From Flavobacteriales bacterium UBA1995 (lineage in GTDB: Bacteria > Bacteroidota > Bacteroidia > Flavobacteriales_D > Sanyastnellaceae): a stretch of DNA of 16,010 nucleotides. A program made the translations under genes and the position numbers. Of this stretch, positions 15,252 to 16,010 are shown piece by piece. The notes below the pieces were generated by a model, which searched no databases, was not told where the DNA came from, and worked only from the letters and a program-made list of their open reading frames with translations. Location of the stretch: the NCBI GenBank assembly GCA_002336475.1, contig DDCX01000143.1, forward strand, positions 1 through 16,010, read 5' to 3'. The first letter of the stretch is position 1. The number at the start of each line of letters is the position of its first letter.

Positions 15252-16010
15252 ATGCAGTGCTTCCGCGTCCACGCCTTCACCCAAGACCCTTTTGGCGGCA
15301 ATCCCGCCTGCATCATCCCACTCGACAGTTGGCCCGAAGACCAATGGATGCTCAGGATGGCCCAAGAAATGGCCGTCGCAGAAACCGCCTATATCGTCCC
15401 GACTCCAGATGCTGAAGACGGCACGGACTACCACCTCCGCTGGTTCACCCCCGACATCGAAATGGACCTCTGCGGCCACGCCACCCTGGCCAGCGCGCAC
15501 ACCGTCCTGCACCACCTCACCCCAGACGCTGCGACGGTCCGCTTTTCCTCCGCCAGTGGCCCCTTGACCGTGCGTAAGACCGTCGACGGCCGCCTTGAGA
15601 TGGACCTCCCCTCACGGCCGCCCACACCCGCTCCCCTTCCGGATGCCATCGCCAACGCGCTCAACCACGCGCCAACCGAAGTCCTGAAAGCCCGCGATTA
15701 CGTCCTCGTCTACCCCGACCAGGCCACCATCGACGCCATCCGCATCGACCGCGCCGAATTCGACCAGATCAACCTGGGCCACGGCGGCGTGATCGTCACA
15801 GCATCCGGCGAAACCACCGACTTCGTCTCGCGCTTCTTCACCCCCCAAGCCACCATCCTCGAGGACCCCGTCACCGGCTCAGCCCACTGCTCGCTCGTCC
15901 CCTACTGGAACACCCGCACCGGCAAAACCGAATTCACCGCCGAGCAACGCTCCGCGCGCCGCGGCCAACTCCACTGCACCCTCTCGGGCGACCGGGTACT
16001 CGTCCGTGGC
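15252..16010 (+). CDS. PhzF-family isomerase/epimerase (3' partial)
   Basis: This is a cytoplasmic enzyme of the PhzF/diaminopimelate-epimerase fold. PhzF isomerises a dihydro-anthranilate in phenazine synthesis, but most family members in organisms without phenazine genes have unknown substrates, and no other phz genes are present here. From ATG 15252 the frame stays open for 253 codons to the window edge. GGNPAC (15-20), MAVAETAYI (40-48, with Glu44 as the family's catalytic acid), WFTPDIEMDLCGHAT, and near the C-terminus FFTPQATILEDPVTGSAHCSL are all diagnostic. Family members run about 260-300 residues, and the last visible stretch (GDRVLVRG) is close to a normal end, so only a few codons should be missing. 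It starts 26 bases after the PNGase F-like gene, with no terminator visible between, so probably in the same operon. Confidence 0.93.
   Translation, partial: MQCFRVHAFTQDPFGGNPACIIPLDSWPEDQWMLRMAQEMAVAETAYIVPTPDAEDGTDYHLRWFTPDIEMDLCGHATLASAHTVLHHLTPDAATVRFSSASGPLTVRKTVDGRLEMDLPSRPPTPAPLPDAIANALNHAPTEVLKARDYVLVYPDQATIDAIRIDRAEFDQINLGHGGVIVTASGETTDFVSRFFTPQATILEDPVTGSAHCSLVPYWNTRTGKTEFTAEQRSARRGQLHCTLSGDRVLVRG

Noticed and set aside
15252..16010. Phenazine biosynthesis as the role of the PhzF-like gene
   Set aside because: No other phenazine genes are present in the window, and PhzF-fold proteins are common in bacteria that make no phenazines; only the family is claimed.
1..16010. CRISPR arrays, tRNA or rRNA genes, insertion sequences, phage or defence genes
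   Set aside because: No spaced direct repeats, cloverleaf-like sequence, transposase or integrase motifs, or toxin/antitoxin or restriction proteins were seen in either strand.

Overview
The window reads as a chromosomal piece of a Bacteroidota bacterium, most likely a marine, free-living, GC-rich member of the Flavobacteriales or a close relative. The evidence is a SusC/SusD outer-membrane pair, Bacteroidota-style lipoprotein signals, a type IX secretion (T9SS) C-terminal sorting domain on the first gene, and long secreted multi-domain proteins. Genus or family cannot be fixed from the sequence. There are no rRNA or tRNA genes, insertion sequences, phage genes or CRISPR arrays. Coding density is very high and no gene-free stretch exceeds about 150 bases.

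Bases 1-8536 hold a compact polysaccharide utilisation locus, all on the + strand: a Cys-rich secreted protein with four repeated beta-modules, a Kazal domain and a T9SS tail (5' end outside the window); a SusC-type TonB-dependent transporter; a SusD-type glycan-binding lipoprotein; a PKD-domain lipoprotein; and a Calx-beta/GH16 beta-glucanase lipoprotein. Gaps are 21, 11, -1 and -4 bases, so this is almost certainly one transcript. It is closed by a perfect 14-bp stem terminator at 8574-8606. The GH16 sequence is of the laminarinase type, so the likely substrate is laminarin or a related beta-1,3-glucan from algae. In the inferred working model GH16 cuts the polymer at the cell surface, the PKD lipoprotein, SusD and perhaps the first protein hold it, and SusC imports the oligosaccharides.

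Bases 8688-9446 encode a YwaF/TMEM164-type integral membrane protein in its own transcription unit. Convergent to it, with only 6 bases between, is a very large minus-strand gene (9453-13742). It encodes a secreted protein with at least nine Asp-box (BNR/sortilin-like) repeats, a PKD domain, a LamG-type domain and a C-terminal pair of dockerin-like calcium loops where a T9SS tail would usually be expected.

Divergent from that gene, a second + strand cluster starts at 13823: a 64-residue Cys-rich protein of unknown function that overlaps by ATGA a PNGase F-related lipoprotein (predicted removal of N-glycans), followed 26 bases later by a PhzF-family isomerase/epimerase that runs off the right edge.

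The points most worth a second look are the dockerin-like tail, the Asp replacing one of the three PNGase F active-site acids, the translationally coupled Cys-rich miniprotein, the Kazal domain inside a probable glycan-binding surface protein, and a TAnnTTG motif 5-6 bases before the start codon of exactly the three genes that should begin transcripts.
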